Assembly: GCF_010091945.1 (NCBI RefSeq)
Contig: NZ_WVIE01000006.1
Coordinates: 124,001 to 188,000 of the forward strand
Direction of reading: 5' to 3'
Source of the DNA: Myxacorys almedinensis A
Lineage (GTDB): Bacteria > Cyanobacteriota > Cyanobacteriia > Leptolyngbyales > Leptolyngbyaceae
DNA: 64,000 bases
Shown here: positions 34,311 to 41,197 of the stretch, in pieces
Layout of the letters: every line of letters starts with the position of its first letter
How positions within the stretch are numbered: position 1 is the stretch's first letter
The notes under the pieces: generated by a model
What the model was told of the DNA's origin: nothing
The model's database searches: none
What the model saw: the letters and a program-made list of their open reading frames with translations, nothing else
Program-made: the position numbers and the translations under genes

Positions 34311-35162
34311 TCAGGTCTCCCGTGGCGCTCGGAAGGAAAGGAGGGATAGAAATCGATTATCTTGACGCAACTGATCAAAGTCACCGTTGCTTTGAGCAAT
34401 TTCTTGGTATTCGTCGGGGCTAAGTTCGATGGCTTTTTGCAAATGCTTGAAGGCTAGGTCAAAATCCCCTTGAATGGCATAACAGCAGGCTTTGTTGTAC
34501 CACACGGTGGCGGCTTCTGGTCTGAGGGCAAGGGCGCGATCGTAGCTTTCTAAGGCAGCATCGATTCGTCCTAAGTGATAGAGAGCATTGCCGCGATTTG
34601 TCCAAGATTCTTCAAAATCAGGTTTATACTCCAGCGCCTTGTCATAGCTGGCAACGACTTTCTCAAATTGCCCCAGTTTCCGGAAGGCAAGCCCGCGGCT
34701 ATACCATGCCCAATGGTAGTCGGGTTTGAATTCGATCGCCCGATCGTAGCTGTTGATCGCGTCTTCGTAGCGCTCTAAATTTCGCAAAGAAATGCCTCGG
34801 TTGTACCATGCCCAGTGATAGCTAGCACGGTATCGAATGGCGTGGTCGTAGCTTGCAACCGCTTCCTCATAGCGTCCCAGTTCATCTAAAGCGTTCCCTC
34901 GATTGTTCCATGCTTCAGGAAACCCAGGCTGGTATTCTAGGGCTTGGTCATAGCTTGCGATCGCGTCTTGAAACCGACCCAGATGATAAAGCGAGTTGCC
35001 CCGGTTATACCAAGCGTCTGGGTAATCGGGTTTGTTATTGAGGGCAGCTTCATAACTGTGAATTGCAGTTGTGTAAGCTTTTGTTTTGTTGAGATAAAGT
35101 CCTTTCTGAAAGAAAAAGGTTGTTTCCACGTCTTGAACTTGGCTCATCGCCTGATTTGTCAT
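34311..35162 (-). CDS. TPR-repeat protein, first of a tandem pair
   Basis: This 283-residue protein is made almost only of seven 34-residue TPR units in perfect phase. Examples are 'PDAWYNRGNSLYHLGRFQDAIASYDQALEYQP', 'PEAWNNRGNALDELGRYEEAVASYDHAIRY' and 'EESWTNRGNALYHLGRIDAALESYDRALALRP'. The last, 'ATVWYNKACCYAIQGDFDLAFKHLQKAIELSP', is followed by the cap 'YQEIAQSNGDFDQLRQDNRFLSLL'. It starts at ATG 35162, and a second Met is at residue 5. It has no signal peptide, so a cytosolic scaffold is likely. The C-terminal cap shared with the next gene points to an old duplication. Confidence 0.9.
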   Translation of the reverse strand: MTNQAMSQVQDVETTFFFQKGLYLNKTKAYTTAIHSYEAALNNKPDYPDAWYNRGNSLYHLGRFQDAIASYDQALEYQPGFPEAWNNRGNALDELGRYEEAVASYDHAIRYRASYHWAWYNRGISLRNLERYEDAINSYDRAIEFKPDYHWAWYSRGLAFRKLGQFEKVVASYDKALEYKPDFEESWTNRGNALYHLGRIDAALESYDRALALRPEAATVWYNKACCYAIQGDFDLAFKHLQKAIELSPDEYQEIAQSNGDFDQLRQDNRFLSLLSFRAPRET

Positions 35163-35306
35163 CGCTTAGAGTGTCCTTGTTAAAGTTCCCAGGATGATCT
35201 AGCCAACAACACACAAGGGTAGGAAATCTTAATAAGACCAGGAAAAAGAAAAGTTTCTAACAGCCAAGCGCGGTGAAACCAATGGTTTAATTTTATTATT
35301 TTAACT

Positions 35307-36047
35307 CTATAGAAAGGGAATTTCTTGAGTTTGAGTTTCGATGTCTAATAGGACAGTTCGGTCTTTAATTTTTAGAGAGCAAACTTTTAGAATTGTTCCT
35401 TCTAATTGAAAGTAAGGTTGCTCTGCGATCGCATTCAATCTTTGAAGAAGTGCGATCGTAAATGGAAGCGATAATCCTTGTTCAGGCAAGCAAGAAAACG
35501 TCTCTAATGAAATGGGTTGAGTCTCGGTACGAGCGCGAATTACAACTGAAAAGCTGACCTGGCGAACTTGCTGAGATTCTTGCAGTTTTGCTCCTCCCGA
35601 AAAGCGAATTTTGTTGTCGCTAGGGAGGCGAATCGAAAAAGGCGGACACAATTCAACCGTAACAAGCTTTCGATTTACCTCTAAATGCAAATGAGGAAGC
35701 TTTTCAAGAATTATTTTTGAATTTAACGCCTGAATTAAGTCTGCCTCGGTCAAAACTAAGTGAGTGCGGCTATTAACAGGTTCGTTGAATCCAATTTTTC
35801 CTAGGAAAATGCTTAAAGGATCAATGGCAATTTGATCTGTCGTGATTTCCAACTCTTGAATCCGAATTCCTTCTTTAGTTAAACCTCTGCCTTTTACTGA
35901 TATTGAATTAGAGCGACCTTGAAAAAGATTAAGCAGGTTTGTCTTTGTCGCTACACCAATTTGCCTTACGCTATCTAACTGGCGGAGTATAGTTTGCTTA
36001 ATAATATTAGAAACGGCTTGATCTTCGGGTCGCGATTTGCCTGACAT
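35307..36047 (-). CDS. DUF2993 (LmeA-type lipid-binding) protein
   Basis: This 246-residue protein belongs to the DUF2993 family common in cyanobacteria and actinobacteria. It has 'ISVKGRGLTKEGIRIQELEITTDQIAIDPLSIFLGKI', then 'RTHLVLTEADLIQALNSKIILEKL', and a beta-rich C-terminal half with 'PFSIRLPSDNKIRFSGGAKL' and 'FTIALLQRLNAIAEQPYFQLEGT'. The actinobacterial member LmeA binds phospholipid in the periplasm. No signal peptide is visible here, so the location is uncertain. It is upstream of the TPR pair on the same strand, with about 140 bp between. Confidence 0.82.
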   Translation of the reverse strand: MSGKSRPEDQAVSNIIKQTILRQLDSVRQIGVATKTNLLNLFQGRSNSISVKGRGLTKEGIRIQELEITTDQIAIDPLSIFLGKIGFNEPVNSRTHLVLTEADLIQALNSKIILEKLPHLHLEVNRKLVTVELCPPFSIRLPSDNKIRFSGGAKLQESQQVRQVSFSVVIRARTETQPISLETFSCLPEQGLSLPFTIALLQRLNAIAEQPYFQLEGTILKVCSLKIKDRTVLLDIETQTQEIPFL

Positions 36048-36285
36048 GGTTAGAATACTTCTTGTAAAAAATATTTAGCTATATTTGGCTTTATTTTGGC
36101 TAGATTTAGCCCCAATTTGCCTCTACACTTTGAGAGATGAAGAATTGAGCAAAAACCTCTACTAATATAAATAGAGAAGGAGCCTTACCTGTTGTGAAAT
36201 AAACTGCTCGACATCGAAAATACAGCCAGTTTACAAGCCCAATCTTTCCCAATCTTTGTCAGATAGAGTCATTTAGAGTCATTGC

Positions 36286-36939
36286 ATGAGCTACCCCCAA
36301 GCCCCTTGGAGCCTCAAAGGATTTGCCTACCAAACCCTGCATCTGATTGATGTTGCTAAAGCATCAGCCCATGTTCCAATTGGGCTAGAAATTGTCTCCT
36401 TTCTGCCCGGAAAAACCCTTGGTGGAGTCTATCTTTCGCAGTATAAAGCTGGCTCAACCTTGCTATATAGCGAATTAATTGTAATCGCCGCGATCGTACG
36501 TCGGCATAGCGCGATTGGCATGTGGGTTTCTCACATTTATGTGGATAACCTAGAGTCGGTTGAGGGCGGTCGCAACATTTGGAAATTGCCGAAAGAAGCG
36601 GCGGAGTTTCACTGGTCAAATCAGCAGAGTAATGTATTAGTAAAACAACGCGATCGCACGCTTTGTCACTTTACTTCTGGCTGGCAGCTAAATTTCTGGC
36701 GACAAAATGGACAGGTTCTAACATACAGCCAGTTAGAGTCTGATTTACTTTTGTTTGAAACCTCTGCTGCTGCTGATCTTGCGATCGTCACGTCTCGTCT
36801 AGAGGTGCCAAGCTCTAGCCCATTTGCCCGCCTCATCGACTCTCCACCTTGGTTAACCGTAAAAGCCGAAGGGTTAGATGCCACGGTAGGTGTGCCCAGC
36901 GTAGTTGCACCCGGCACAAAAATCTTCGCAACCCGTTGA
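36286..36939 (+). CDS. acetoacetate-decarboxylase-fold protein
   Basis: This 217-residue protein shows the ADC superfamily pattern. 'APWSLKGFAYQTLHLIDVAKASAHVPIGLEIVSFLPGKTLGGVYLSQYKAGSTLLYSELIVIAAIV' is followed by 'GMWVSHIYVDNLESVEGGRNIWKLPKEAAEF'. In the decarboxylase a conserved Lys forms a Schiff base. Here the 'GGRNIWKLPKE' segment is the region homologous to the 'GRE..G.PK' motif. Many cyanobacterial homologues are annotated only as ADC family, so activity on acetoacetate is unproven. It starts at ATG 36286. Confidence 0.78.
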   Translation: MSYPQAPWSLKGFAYQTLHLIDVAKASAHVPIGLEIVSFLPGKTLGGVYLSQYKAGSTLLYSELIVIAAIVRRHSAIGMWVSHIYVDNLESVEGGRNIWKLPKEAAEFHWSNQQSNVLVKQRDRTLCHFTSGWQLNFWRQNGQVLTYSQLESDLLLFETSAAADLAIVTSRLEVPSSSPFARLIDSPPWLTVKAEGLDATVGVPSVVAPGTKIFATR

Positions 36940-37051
36940 ATTTATTTCATGATAAATAATTGTATGCATCTGTTTGTCTGCTGATCAAGATAGAGAAAAT
37001 CTGCTGCTAAGCTAGGGTTAAGCAGCACCAAGCAAGAAAGGTAGCACCAGC

Positions 37052-37576
37052 ATGAGCCTTGTCTTTGAAACTCAGAGATTGCTGTTAAAGCCAAGTTCAA
37101 AGAGCGACCTTAGGGCTTTGCATAGCATTTTTGCTGATCCCTACGTTAGGAAATATCTATGCGATGATAAAACATTTTCTTTGCAACAGGTTGAAGAGAT
37201 GCTGATAGCAAGTCAGAAGCTTTTTGATGAAGAAAAACTTGGTTTGTGGCTGATAGAAACAAAGAATCGACGTGAAATCATTGGGTTTGTAGGCTTATGG
37301 TATTTCTTTGATGAACAGCAGCCTCAGTTAACTTATGCGTTGCTGCCGAAGGGAACCAAACAGGGCTATGCAACCGAAGCCGCAACTAAGATTTTGGAAT
37401 ACTGTTTTAAACATTTAGGTTATAAATATATGGTGGCAAGTTCTGATGCATCTAACCTTGAGTCGCATGGGGTTGCTGCGAGATTAGGAATGCAAAAAGT
37501 AGAAGAACGAACGATTAATGGAAACCTTGTAGCGTTCTTCAAAATTAAGCAGACAGTATCATCAGCCGCACGATGA
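37052..37576 (+). CDS. GNAT-family N-acetyltransferase (RimJ/RimL-like)
   Basis: This 174-residue protein opens with the RimJ/L signature 'FETQRLLLKPSSKSDLRALHSIFADPYVRKYL'. It continues 'GLWLIETKNRREIIGFVGLWYF' and has a CoA-binding loop at 'GTKQGYATEAATKILEYCF' (Q-G-Y-A). The end is 'ASSDASNLESHGVAARLGMQKVEE'. Members acetylate ribosomal protein N-termini or small molecules; the substrate is unknown. It lies just left of the toxin-antitoxin island. Confidence 0.88.
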   Translation: MSLVFETQRLLLKPSSKSDLRALHSIFADPYVRKYLCDDKTFSLQQVEEMLIASQKLFDEEKLGLWLIETKNRREIIGFVGLWYFFDEQQPQLTYALLPKGTKQGYATEAATKILEYCFKHLGYKYMVASSDASNLESHGVAARLGMQKVEERTINGNLVAFFKIKQTVSSAAR

Positions 37577-37812
37577 AGCTTTCTGTTCACACGGTTGAGC
37601 AGCTTCAGCAGCAGAGCGATCGCTCAAACTGAGATGCTGAGTCACGATCGCTTTGTTCGTTCACATCAGATGAATTGATGCACGTTGCCGTCTGCGATCG
37701 ATAATGTTTTTCAGGCGAAGCGCGACCCGTAAGGGTCTGAGGTGTAATTTCTCGCAGTTGCGCTTTGTGTTAAATGTAACCTTTTTCAACCTCTACTATA
37801 ATAAACTGACGC

Positions 37813-38049
37813 ATGATGAGTTGTGAGGTCATGATGAGTCAGAGTTCTAAATTTGAGCAGACCCTAAGTGAGATAGATGCGCTATCACTTGAGGAGCAGG
37901 AGTCGCTGATTCAAATTGTGCAGCGGCGTTTGGCTGAGCGGCGACGGGTAGAAATTGCGGCTAATATTGCTCAGGCAAAAACAGAGTATGCGGCAGGAAG
38001 AGTATTTCGTGGCAACGCTGAGCAGATTATGGCTGAGTTGCGGAAATGA
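37813..38049 (+). CDS. antitoxin of a type II toxin-antitoxin module
   Basis: This 78-residue acidic-to-basic helical protein has 'TLSEIDALSLEEQESLIQIVQRRLAERRRVEIAANIAQAKTEYAAGRVFRGNAEQIMAELRK'. It resembles small cyanobacterial antitoxins paired with YafQ/RelE-like toxins. The start may be ATG 37813 or the internal ATG 37834 or 37837. Its stop overlaps the toxin start by 4 bp (ATGA), the standard translational coupling. The antitoxin frame is intact, although the toxin is broken. Confidence 0.75.
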   Translation: MMSCEVMMSQSSKFEQTLSEIDALSLEEQESLIQIVQRRLAERRRVEIAANIAQAKTEYAAGRVFRGNAEQIMAELRK

Positions 38050-38329
38050 AAACGCTGGTTTTTGCAACCTCATTTAAACGGGCATACAAACGATTGGTGC
38101 GGCGACAGCCAGATTTAGATGAGAAGGTTGAAGAACGGCTAGCGTTATTGGCAGCTAATCCATTTGATCCAGTGTTGCAAACCCATAAATTGAAAGAAAA
38201 TTGGCTGACTCGTGGGCATGTTCGGTGGAGTATGACTGTCGTATTGTGTTTGACTTCGTTGAGAATCCTGAGACGGGAGAAACAGAGATTTTGCTGATTG
38301 ACATTGGCTCTCACGACGAGGTGTACTAA
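38046..38329 (+). pseudogene. frameshifted RelE/YafQ-type toxin
   Basis: The frame from ATG 38046 encodes 'KTLVFATSFKRAYKRLVRRQPDLDEKVEERLALLAANPFDPVLQTHKLK', the start of a YafQ/RelE-type mRNA interferase. It then drifts into nonsense and stops at 38297. In the -1 frame the sequence resumes as 'LADSWACSVEYDCRIVFDFVENPETGETEILLIDIGSHDEVY' to TAA 38327-38329, exactly the family's C-terminal half. A single missing base near 38193-38200 (AAAGAAAA) explains the break; adding one base gives a normal 94-residue toxin. No canonical X-XXY-YYZ slippery site is present, so mutation or sequencing error is likelier than programmed frameshifting. Confidence 0.85.
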
Positions 38330-38367
38330 GGAGTTTTATGGATCGCTCTGAGTTCTGGATAAGGTGA

Positions 38368-38520
38368 GCGCGATCGCTAACATCATCTCGACACCTTGAG
38401 AAATGAAAGCGCGATTTCAAAAATCATTCAACTATCAAGCGCGATCGCACAAATTATTCAACCATTAAACGCGATCGCACAAACAATCGAGCGATCGACA
38501 ATGAAGCGCGATCGCACATT
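38368..38520. repeat. HIP1-containing mosaic repeat array R1
   Basis: It is built from units that recur in arrays R2 and R5. One unit is GCGCGATCGCTAAC plus a TCTCGACACCTTGAGAAATGAAA segment. A second is GCGCGATCGCACAAAT plus ATTCAACCATCAA. A third is AACAATCGAGCGATCGACAATGAA. There are no unique spacers. The spacer beyond (38521-38712) has HIP1 sites but no recognised gene. Confidence 0.85.
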
Positions 38521-38712
38521 GTTTGTTGCTCTACGTTCTGCAATCGCACTCCTCAATTGCGGTTCCTCTAGAGTTGCACTTTGCGTTAATCGCGCTTCTG
38601 CCTAAGCTGCCGGATGATACGCGATGCACTTGAAAGGCGATCGCTTGAGAGCATCGATCGCAGATTCGCTTTATTGATTTTGGGCAAAGATGTTGGAGTT
38701 TCGATCGCTCAA

Positions 38713-39099
38713 TCAGCAAGAGGCGTTTGAGTCTTTCTCACCCTGATACGTTTCAATCAAATCTTGAATCTCCTTAGCGCTGATAGTTGCTTGGTCAGAC
38801 TTGGAATAAATTAGGTGAAGGATAACACTGGAAGGAGATGTAATTTGATAAATCAGACGATAACCACCACTTTTACCAGATTGAGCATCACTATTCCTGG
38901 CACGAGCTTTATAGACTGCGTACTTTGTCTCTGGAATTTGCTCACCGATAAAATCACCTAGGAGCAGACAATCTAGAATTGGCTGAATGTCTGTTTTAAT
39001 TCGACGATAGCGTTTGGCAAGTCCTTTAAGACGGCGTTTGAAAACATCTGTGAATGTGAGTTGTACTAGAGCTTCGGAAGAATCAGACATCAATTCCAT
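38713..39099 (-). CDS. RelE/ParE-family toxin
   Basis: This 128-residue toxin shows the RelE-fold core 'VQLTFTDVFKRRLKGLAKRYRRIKTDIQPIL', then 'YAVYKARARNSDAQSGKSGGYRLIYQI' and 'ILHLIYSKSDQATISAKEIQDLIE'. These residues usually include the basic and aromatic catalytic positions of ribosome-dependent mRNA interferases. The start is ATG 39099 or ATG 39090, and either way it overlaps the end of the antitoxin gene. The toxin-after-antitoxin order is standard. The frame is intact, so this module could be functional. Confidence 0.82.
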   Translation of the reverse strand: MELMSDSSEALVQLTFTDVFKRRLKGLAKRYRRIKTDIQPILDCLLLGDFIGEQIPETKYAVYKARARNSDAQSGKSGGYRLIYQITSPSSVILHLIYSKSDQATISAKEIQDLIETYQGEKDSNASC

Positions 39100-39322
39100 C
39101 CCAAAGTTCAGAGATAGGAAAGGTTTGACCTGCCTCTGCTTGACGGAAAGATTCCTTTAAGTCAGCCAAGATTTGCGTTTTCGAGTCTGCTTCTGGTTCA
39201 AAATTTTCATCAAGTAGGGTAATTCGGACACGAACTCTAGCGTGCTTACTGAAACTAAGGGGTTGGAGTAGTAAAAGTTGTCCTTGTTCATCGATCGCAC
39301 CCATTACCTCAATTTCCTGCAT
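39083..39322 (-). CDS. antitoxin partner of the RelE-like toxin
   Basis: From ATG 39322 the product is 79 residues; TTG 39334 is also in frame. The N-terminal half 'MQEIEVMGAIDEQGQLLLLQPLSFSKHARVRVRITLLD' looks like a small AbrB-like or DUF104-like beta domain. The acidic C-terminal tail 'ILADLKESFRQAEAGQTFPISELWDGIDV' is typical of cyanobacterial antitoxins that wrap RelE toxins. The coding end overlaps the toxin start by 17 bp (8 bp if the toxin starts at its second Met). Confidence 0.78.
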   Translation of the reverse strand: MQEIEVMGAIDEQGQLLLLQPLSFSKHARVRVRITLLDENFEPEADSKTQILADLKESFRQAEAGQTFPISELWDGIDV

Positions 39323-39402
39323 TGCCCTACTCACTCAACGATATGCTATCCGCATTGTAGCAGTGGGCTTTCACTCCCCGCCTACCCATCACCCTTGCAC
39401 TT

Positions 39403-39482
39403 AGGGCAAACGCATGAAAATTATTGAGACAAGATTCTAAGCAGATAGGCATCATCCCATCCTGCCTTTTTGCGTTTGCCCT
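39403..39482. repeat. 12-bp perfect inverted repeat flanking 56 bp
   Basis: AGGGCAAACGCA (39403-39414) is inverted as TGCGTTTGCCCT (39471-39482). Flanking A/T runs extend the symmetry. It could be a miniature transposable element or the stem of a folded RNA. No transposase frame lies inside. Confidence 0.55.
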
Positions 39483-39520
39483 GGAAAGTGGGGCGATCGT
39501 AGAACAGAAATAAGGACAGA

Positions 39521-39618
39521 ATCGTTATCATTGCATATGGCAATTGTCTCATTTGTACCGAGCAAAAGCCTATTTTGACGGCTAGCGGAGCTTTTTTTGA
39601 ATGCTAGACGGACTTTTT
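39521..39618 (-). promoter_or_regulatory. orphan regulatory-like block resembling the TonB-receptor promoter
   Basis: Two motif copies, GCTAGCGGAGCTTTTTTT at 39581 and GCTAGACGGACTTTTTT at 39603, match the tandem GCTAGACGGAATTTTT pair found directly upstream of the TonB receptor gene (45913-45954). A partial dyad, ATTGC-ATATG-GCAAT (39530-39544), next to GTTATCATTGCA resembles cyanobacterial Fur boxes. Here no intact iron gene follows on the minus strand. It may therefore be a leftover of a lost receptor gene. Confidence 0.4.
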
Positions 39619-40004
39619 TAGAGGATGCGGTTTGGTTGACGAATTAACGAGATATTTATAGAGATCATCAATTACGGCGTTAGCAGCAGATGGATCGTTC
39701 CATGTCCATGTCCAAAAATCGACCAAAAAAATTGATTGTTCTGAACCGCTTTTAGCTGCTTCCAAATTGGCTTGTGCTTTAATCTCTCATAAGTTTCCAG
39801 TTCTCTAAAGTCATGGGTATACAGCAGGAATAAGACATCACCATCTAAAACATCCAGTCTTTCCTCAGAGATGTTAAAGATTCCTCTATCTGGCAGGACA
39901 ACATCCTGTGCGGCTGGGCGTTGCAGTCCAACTTCTTCGAGAATAGAACCGACAAATGAGTTTTTGACCAAGACATAGTTGTTAGAAGGCGCAGTACTCG
40001 CGAT
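39604..40004 (-). pseudogene. truncated and frameshifted iron-siderophore binding-protein gene
   Basis: The minus-strand frame ending at 39672 reads 'NNYVLVKNSFVGSILEEVGLQRPAAQDVVLPDRGIFNISEERLDVLDGDVLFL' and 'QLKAVQNNQFF'. This aligns with the C-terminal third of the intact binding protein at 42285-43280. After a T7 run near 39729 the match continues in another frame as 'VDFWTWTWNDPSAANAVIDDLYKYLVN' to TAG at 39604-39606. One extra T would restore 'NNQFFLVDFWTWN'. The N-terminal ~200 residues are absent: upstream of about 40004 the sequence changes abruptly into HIP1 repeat array R2. It is thus a 5'-deleted paralogue. Confidence 0.85.
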
Positions 40005-40252
40005 CGCACAAATCATTCAACTATCAAGCGCGATCGCTAACATTATCTCGACACCTTGAGAAATGAAAGCACGATCGCAAAATTTATTCAACCAGCAAGC
40101 GCGATCGCACAAATCATCTAGAGATCGACATCTTGAGAAATGAAAGCGCGATCGCGGAAATCATTCAACCAGCAAGCGCGATCGCACTTCACAAAACCTC
40201 TGAGATGCGAGCGCACAAACCATCAAGCGATCGACCATTGAGCGCGATCGCG
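39999..40252. repeat. HIP1-containing mosaic repeat array R2
   Basis: At least six GCGATCGC-centred units are present, including the ATTCAACYATCAA, TCTAGAGATCGACATCTTGAG and ATCTCGACACCTTGAG variants found also in R1 and R5. The left edge coincides with the truncation point of the siderophore-binding pseudogene. The right edge abuts an Rpn/DUF4351 gene tail. Confidence 0.85.
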
Positions 40253-40259
40253 CCTTTCA

Positions 40260-40358
40260 TCCCTACCTTTGCCCGTCCTGGAAGACCTCAGCGAAGCCTT
40301 ACTCGATTTCACCACATTGGCAGATCTAGAGGCTTGGTTGGAAGCGATTAACCACTGA
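40260..40358 (+). pseudogene. C-terminal remnant of an Rpn/DUF4351-family nuclease gene
   Basis: In the frame ending at TGA 40356-40358 the sequence reads 'LPVLEDLSEALLDFTTLADLEAWLEAIN', followed by His. This matches the DUF4351 tail ('LEQLxxLxEALLDFxxxxDLxxWL') found at the end of Rpn-family recombination-promoting nucleases (PD-(D/E)XK, transposase-associated). Nothing of the catalytic domain is present, because array R2 begins directly upstream. It is therefore a gene tail left by deletion. Confidence 0.65.
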
Positions 40359-40433
40359 GCGCGATCGCAAAAACCATCAAGCGATCGACAATCAGAGCGC
40401 AATCTCCGGAGTAAAATAGAGCGATTTAAGGAT
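40359..40433. repeat. HIP1 repeat R3, leader of the toxin gene at 40475
   Basis: GCGCGATCGC, then AAACCATCAAGCGATCGACAATC, then GAGCGC...GGAGTAAAAT...GAGCGAT. The same order (AAACCATCAAGCGATTGACCATC, GAGCGC...GGAGCAAAAT...GAGCGAT) occurs in R4, directly before the papain-fold toxin gene. Both toxin cassettes therefore start behind the same leader. Confidence 0.8.
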
Positions 40434-40474
40434 GGGGGCGATCGTTGAGAAAATTAGAGCCTGGAGACTGAAGT

Positions 40475-40813
40475 GTGGATGTACGTCCGATCGAGGTTGA
40501 GATCTACGAAACAGAAGAGGGGAGAGCGCCATTTTCTGAATGGGTGATGCAATTAAAAGATATTCAGGCATCTGCTAGGGTCTTGCTGAGGTTGGATCGA
40601 GTCAAGCAAGGAAATTTGGGAGATCATAAGTTTATTGCGGATGGGATGTTTGAGTTGAGGATTGATACAGGGGCGGGGTGTCGGGTGTATTTTGGGCGAG
40701 TTGGCAATGAGCGGATTGTGATTCTGTGGGGTGGGGATAAGAGTACGCAGGGACGCGATATTGAAAAAGCATTAGAATTTTGGATGAGTTATCGGAGTCG
40801 GGATGATGCCTAA
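40475..40813 (+). CDS. RelE/ParE-type toxin, HigB-like 'addiction module killer'
   Basis: This 112-residue toxin starts at GTG 40475. The sequence 'VEIYETEEGRAPFSEWVMQLKDIQASARVLLRLDRVKQGNLGDHKFIADGMFELRIDTGAGCRVYFGRVG' followed by 'IVILWGGDKSTQGRDIEKALEFW' is the family pattern of phage-derived Gp49-like/HigB-2 killers. That pattern is an FxxW motif, then GVxELRIxxGxGYRVYF-like, then LLxGGxKxxQxxDI. In this family the toxin gene precedes the antitoxin gene, as here. The frame is intact. Confidence 0.9.
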   Translation: MDVRPIEVEIYETEEGRAPFSEWVMQLKDIQASARVLLRLDRVKQGNLGDHKFIADGMFELRIDTGAGCRVYFGRVGNERIVILWGGDKSTQGRDIEKALEFWMSYRSRDDA

Positions 40814-41087
40814 AAGTAGAGCTTATGAAGATGAGTTGATGGTGTATTTGCAGGACTCGCAGCGGGCGATCGCTTATTTGAATGGGGCGTTGGAGGAGGG
40901 TGATCCGGAGTTTTTGCTGTTGGCGTTGCGGAATGTGGCGAGAGCAAAGGGGAAGACAATCAATTTTCAGTTTGGCGATCGAGTGAATGAGTCGGGTGCA
41001 TTGGTGCTGGAGTGGCATGAGTTGGTAAAAGTGCTGACCGAGTTAGGGCTGGGTTTGGCTGTAAAAGAAACTTCACAGGCGGCTTAG
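40803..41087 (+). CDS. HigA-like antidote protein
   Basis: This 94-residue partner starts at ATG 40803 or 40806, overlapping the toxin end by 11 bp or less. 'RAYEDELMVYLQDSQRAIAYLNGALEEGDPEFLLLALRNVARAKG' is the COG3636 antidote signature. A degenerate helix-turn-helix region follows, continuing to 'LTELGLGLAVKE'. It should neutralise the toxin and repress its own promoter. Note that the canonical DNA-binding helix region ('INFQFGDRVNESGALVLEWHELVKVLTEL') is weakly conserved, so autoregulation may be reduced. Confidence 0.87.
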   Translation: MMPKSRAYEDELMVYLQDSQRAIAYLNGALEEGDPEFLLLALRNVARAKGKTINFQFGDRVNESGALVLEWHELVKVLTELGLGLAVKETSQAA

Positions 41088-41089
41088 AG

Positions 41090-41175
41090 GAGCGATCGAC
41101 CATCAAAGCGCGATCGCACAAACCATCAAGCGATTGACCATCAGAGCGCGACCCTGGAGCAAAATTTGAGCGATG
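41090..41175. repeat. HIP1 repeat R4, leader of the papain-fold toxin gene
   Basis: GAGCGATCGACCATCAAAGC, then GCGATCGCACAAACCATCAAGCGATTG, then GAGCGCGACCCTGGAGC and AAAATTTGAGCGATGGG. It closely parallels R3 and lies 23 bp before the toxin start codon. Confidence 0.8.
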
Positions 41176-41197
41176 GGTTCAGAAATTTGAGTGATGA

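Noticed and set aside
38046..38329. Programmed -1 frameshifting in the toxin gene
   Set aside because: The junction (AAA GAA AAT in frame) does not form a canonical slippery heptamer and no downstream pseudoknot is evident. A simple deletion is more likely.
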